A stretch of DNA of 64,000 nucleotides from the NCBI GenBank assembly GCA_963855995.1, contig OY979724.1, forward strand, positions 3,692,858 through 3,756,857, read 5' to 3'. Of this stretch, positions 61,843 through 64,000 are shown piece by piece. A program made the position numbers and the translations under genes. Source of the DNA: Muricea muricata (lineage: Eukaryota; Cnidaria; Anthozoa; Malacalcyonacea; Plexauridae). Below the pieces are notes generated by a model. It searched no databases. It was not told the DNA's origin and saw only the letters and a program-made list of their open reading frames with translations. Within the stretch, counting starts at the first letter, position 1, and every line of letters begins with the position of its first letter.

Positions 61843-64000
61843 TACTGTCTAGACTACTTGTTTGGTTATTTTTGATGTTTAAAAGTACAAATAAAAATAT
61901 TTTGTACTTTGAATTTTATTTTTTCTTTCTGTCTTCACCAGCTGAGCGCCTGCGATAGGTCAAGTATTACCGGCATTACGTCATGTCAGATTTAACGAAA
62001 CGCTACCGTTTTTCCATGCCCATGGACATTCAAGCCAATTTTACTTCATCGTATACATTACAGTGATTTACAGGGATTTCAGACACTGATAAAACTGATA
62101 ATCTCACATGTGAGATTATTTATGATAATTTCACATGGGAAAATTATCCTTTTTAAACAATCATCAATCATGGCATGTGGATATTTTACATGCATATTTT
62201 ACATATTTTACAATAAATCTGTTATTTCCGAGCACGCATGTATTATTCTCTAAATACCTCGTTATTGACACCGGTATGACTATACGGCAATGCTCAACGC
62301 TGACTTCCAGCTATCATCATTATTAGTTTCCAAATAAACAGACGCGTTACTATGGAATTTTGTGATGGTACTTTCAGGGGCGTGACTAGGGTGTAAGCTT
62401 TAGGGGGGGGGGGGTTAAAAATTTATGGTGCGTGATCTCGATTGCTACGAAACCAATGAATGACATCCTTGCACACGAGTGAGAGAACTTTTGAAAATTT
62501 GGAGTCTTAAGGCGGATTTCCAATCAGTGCAAAATGTCGCGCGATTGATTTTTAGCGATCGCTTTCTTTTGAAATGTGTGAAGTCAACCACAACTAATGA
62601 GATTCGTTCCGCTTGACTGTTTATAATTCAAAAGAAAGCGCTCACTAAAAGTCGATCACAAGACATTTTGCACTGAATGGAAATCCGCCTTTAGGTCACC
62701 AGAAATGGCTCTTTCAGGGTCCACTTAGCCCTTATTTTTAGGTTTTCCTGCGCTATCTGCCCGACCAGTTATCGATATTTGCCCGACAAAATCATCATTT
62801 GTAAACTTTGGGTGTGTCACACCTACCTTTACCCCCCCCCCCTCCTGCGTACTTTTACGTACGTAAGAACTCATGATATAGTGGTGCAAATAGGAACTTT
62901 TCCGCGTTTAATACAAACCTAGACAAAATTTGCAAAATGTAAACGGTCTTTAGTGCATCTCTTACGATATTAGCGTCTTTTCCCTTTTACATGCGTTCTT
63001 TAAAGTTATAATGTATACAAAGAGTGAGTACAAAGTTACGTAAAAGAGCTGGAAATTTCGGGGATTTTAAAACATTATTTTTGCGTCTAAATTGGAAAAG
63101 GAGTTAAAAATCAGCAGATACGGACAAGTGGATCAAACAGAACACAAGCGAGCAAGCATAGTTTGATAACCGCTGACCGCAACATGAAGGTGTTCAAGGA
63201 GCGGGAAGAAGACAGAAAAGACAGATCAGTTGGAATCAGGAAAACTACGGCCAGGACTGTGCGAAGAATTTAATGGTCAATAAGTGGTAGAGAGATCGAC
63301 CAACTAGGACAAGAAGTTGAGCAAGTCCAAAGAGGTTGCTGGCGTTCGTTTTTGCTGACGGCAGGCAGACATCCGAAGAAGGTCAACTCTATGTAATAAG
63401 AGGAAGAGGATGAATTTCTGTGTGAAATTCTATGTAACAAACATTAAATCAATTCATTTACATTTTCACGTGCACACCCTTTACTAAGAAGGCTCCCAAC
63501 GTCCTTAAGTGATGAATCGCTGATTAACGTGCATGCTTTTGGTGCGGTGTCGAGACAGTTAAAAGTAAACAACTTGCTGTAACGTAATGTTGATGAAAAC
63601 TCTTATCAACATTTTAATTTTAGGTACTTCCTGGGTTCGCGCATGCTTAAGTGTACACAATTGAACTATGCTTACAACGTGATCCTATATAGTTATATAT
63701 AGCTCATCTCGACCTTGTGCACAGTCAGTCTAGTGCTGCACTCAAGCAAAATGGGAAAAGCATTGTTGAATCGAATATAAATGATTCTATATTGGGGGTG
63801 TCAAATTCTGATCATGCCTTCTGTAATTCCATCTCAGGAATTCCCTTGCACTCCCAAGGGTACTGAGCATAAACAACCCGGGGCGCGTTCAAGTGATCGA
63901 GGTATAATCTGGACAAAACGGAATGGGGTGATTTTCATAAATTTAAAATAATCAGTAGACTCAGTTGAGATCCGTACAGGCGAGCCATATTCTCATCACC
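61843..64000. other. upstream of NPL4 to the window edge
   Basis: The NPL4 promoter should be just right of 61,842; no TATA or other clear box is seen. Apart from the MITE at 62510-62690 and a poly-G run near 62,402 I find no gene. A TATATATAG near 63,690 is followed by an ATG (63,751) that opens only nine codons. Confidence 0.4.
62510..62690. mobile_element. Harbinger-like MITE (181 bp) with AGGCGGATTTCCA ends
   Basis: Ends AGGCGGATTTCCAATCAGTG and CACTGAATGGAAATCCGCCT, flanked by TTA on both sides (62507-62509, 62691-62693). The arms continue with AAAATGTC and CGATC. No coding content. Confidence 0.78.

Overview
The window is AT-rich, intron-rich animal DNA crowded with small DNA transposons. 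An intronless class A GPCR, YR-type (DIRS/Ngaro-like) retrotransposon remains, and two conserved animal genes with short exons suggest a cnidarian, most likely an anthozoan. That placement is inference from gene style, not a sequence match.

Left third (1-13,225): two short paralogous genes for small secreted peptides with a two-cysteine loop lie in divergent orientation (549-782 minus, 5613-5831 plus). A single-exon GPCR gene follows (10305-11213 plus). The spaces between them hold MITEs and hairpin repeats; several have clear target-site duplications.

Middle (13,256-42,783, minus strand): a complete FBF1 (Fas-binding factor 1) gene, a ciliary transition-fibre protein. I assembled it from 22 exons whose phases all match, giving 1235 residues. 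Its introns contain satellite arrays, several MITE families and a three-deep nest in intron 2: a TTA-flanked MITE interrupted by a DIRS/Ngaro-like element, itself interrupted by a 499-bp TTAA-flanked MITE. A plus-strand coiled-coil first exon of an unrecognised gene lies in intron 1.

Right third (44,982-61,842, minus strand): a complete NPL4 (NPLOC4) gene, the ubiquitin-binding cofactor of p97/VCP with UFD1. It was assembled from 16 phase-consistent exons (618 residues) with both cysteine-rich motifs and the C-terminal NZF finger intact. Its introns hold a LINE 3' fragment, a (TA)n tract, a (GGTAT)n array, and 31-, 57- and 80-bp minisatellites.

FBF1 and NPL4 lie in tandem about 2.2 kb apart, with no sign that they work together. 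The points most worth following up are the peptide pair, a MITE inserted exactly into an FBF1 splice donor, the unusual repeat order of the DIRS-like element, and unrelated MITE families that share YY1-like and CRE-like motifs.
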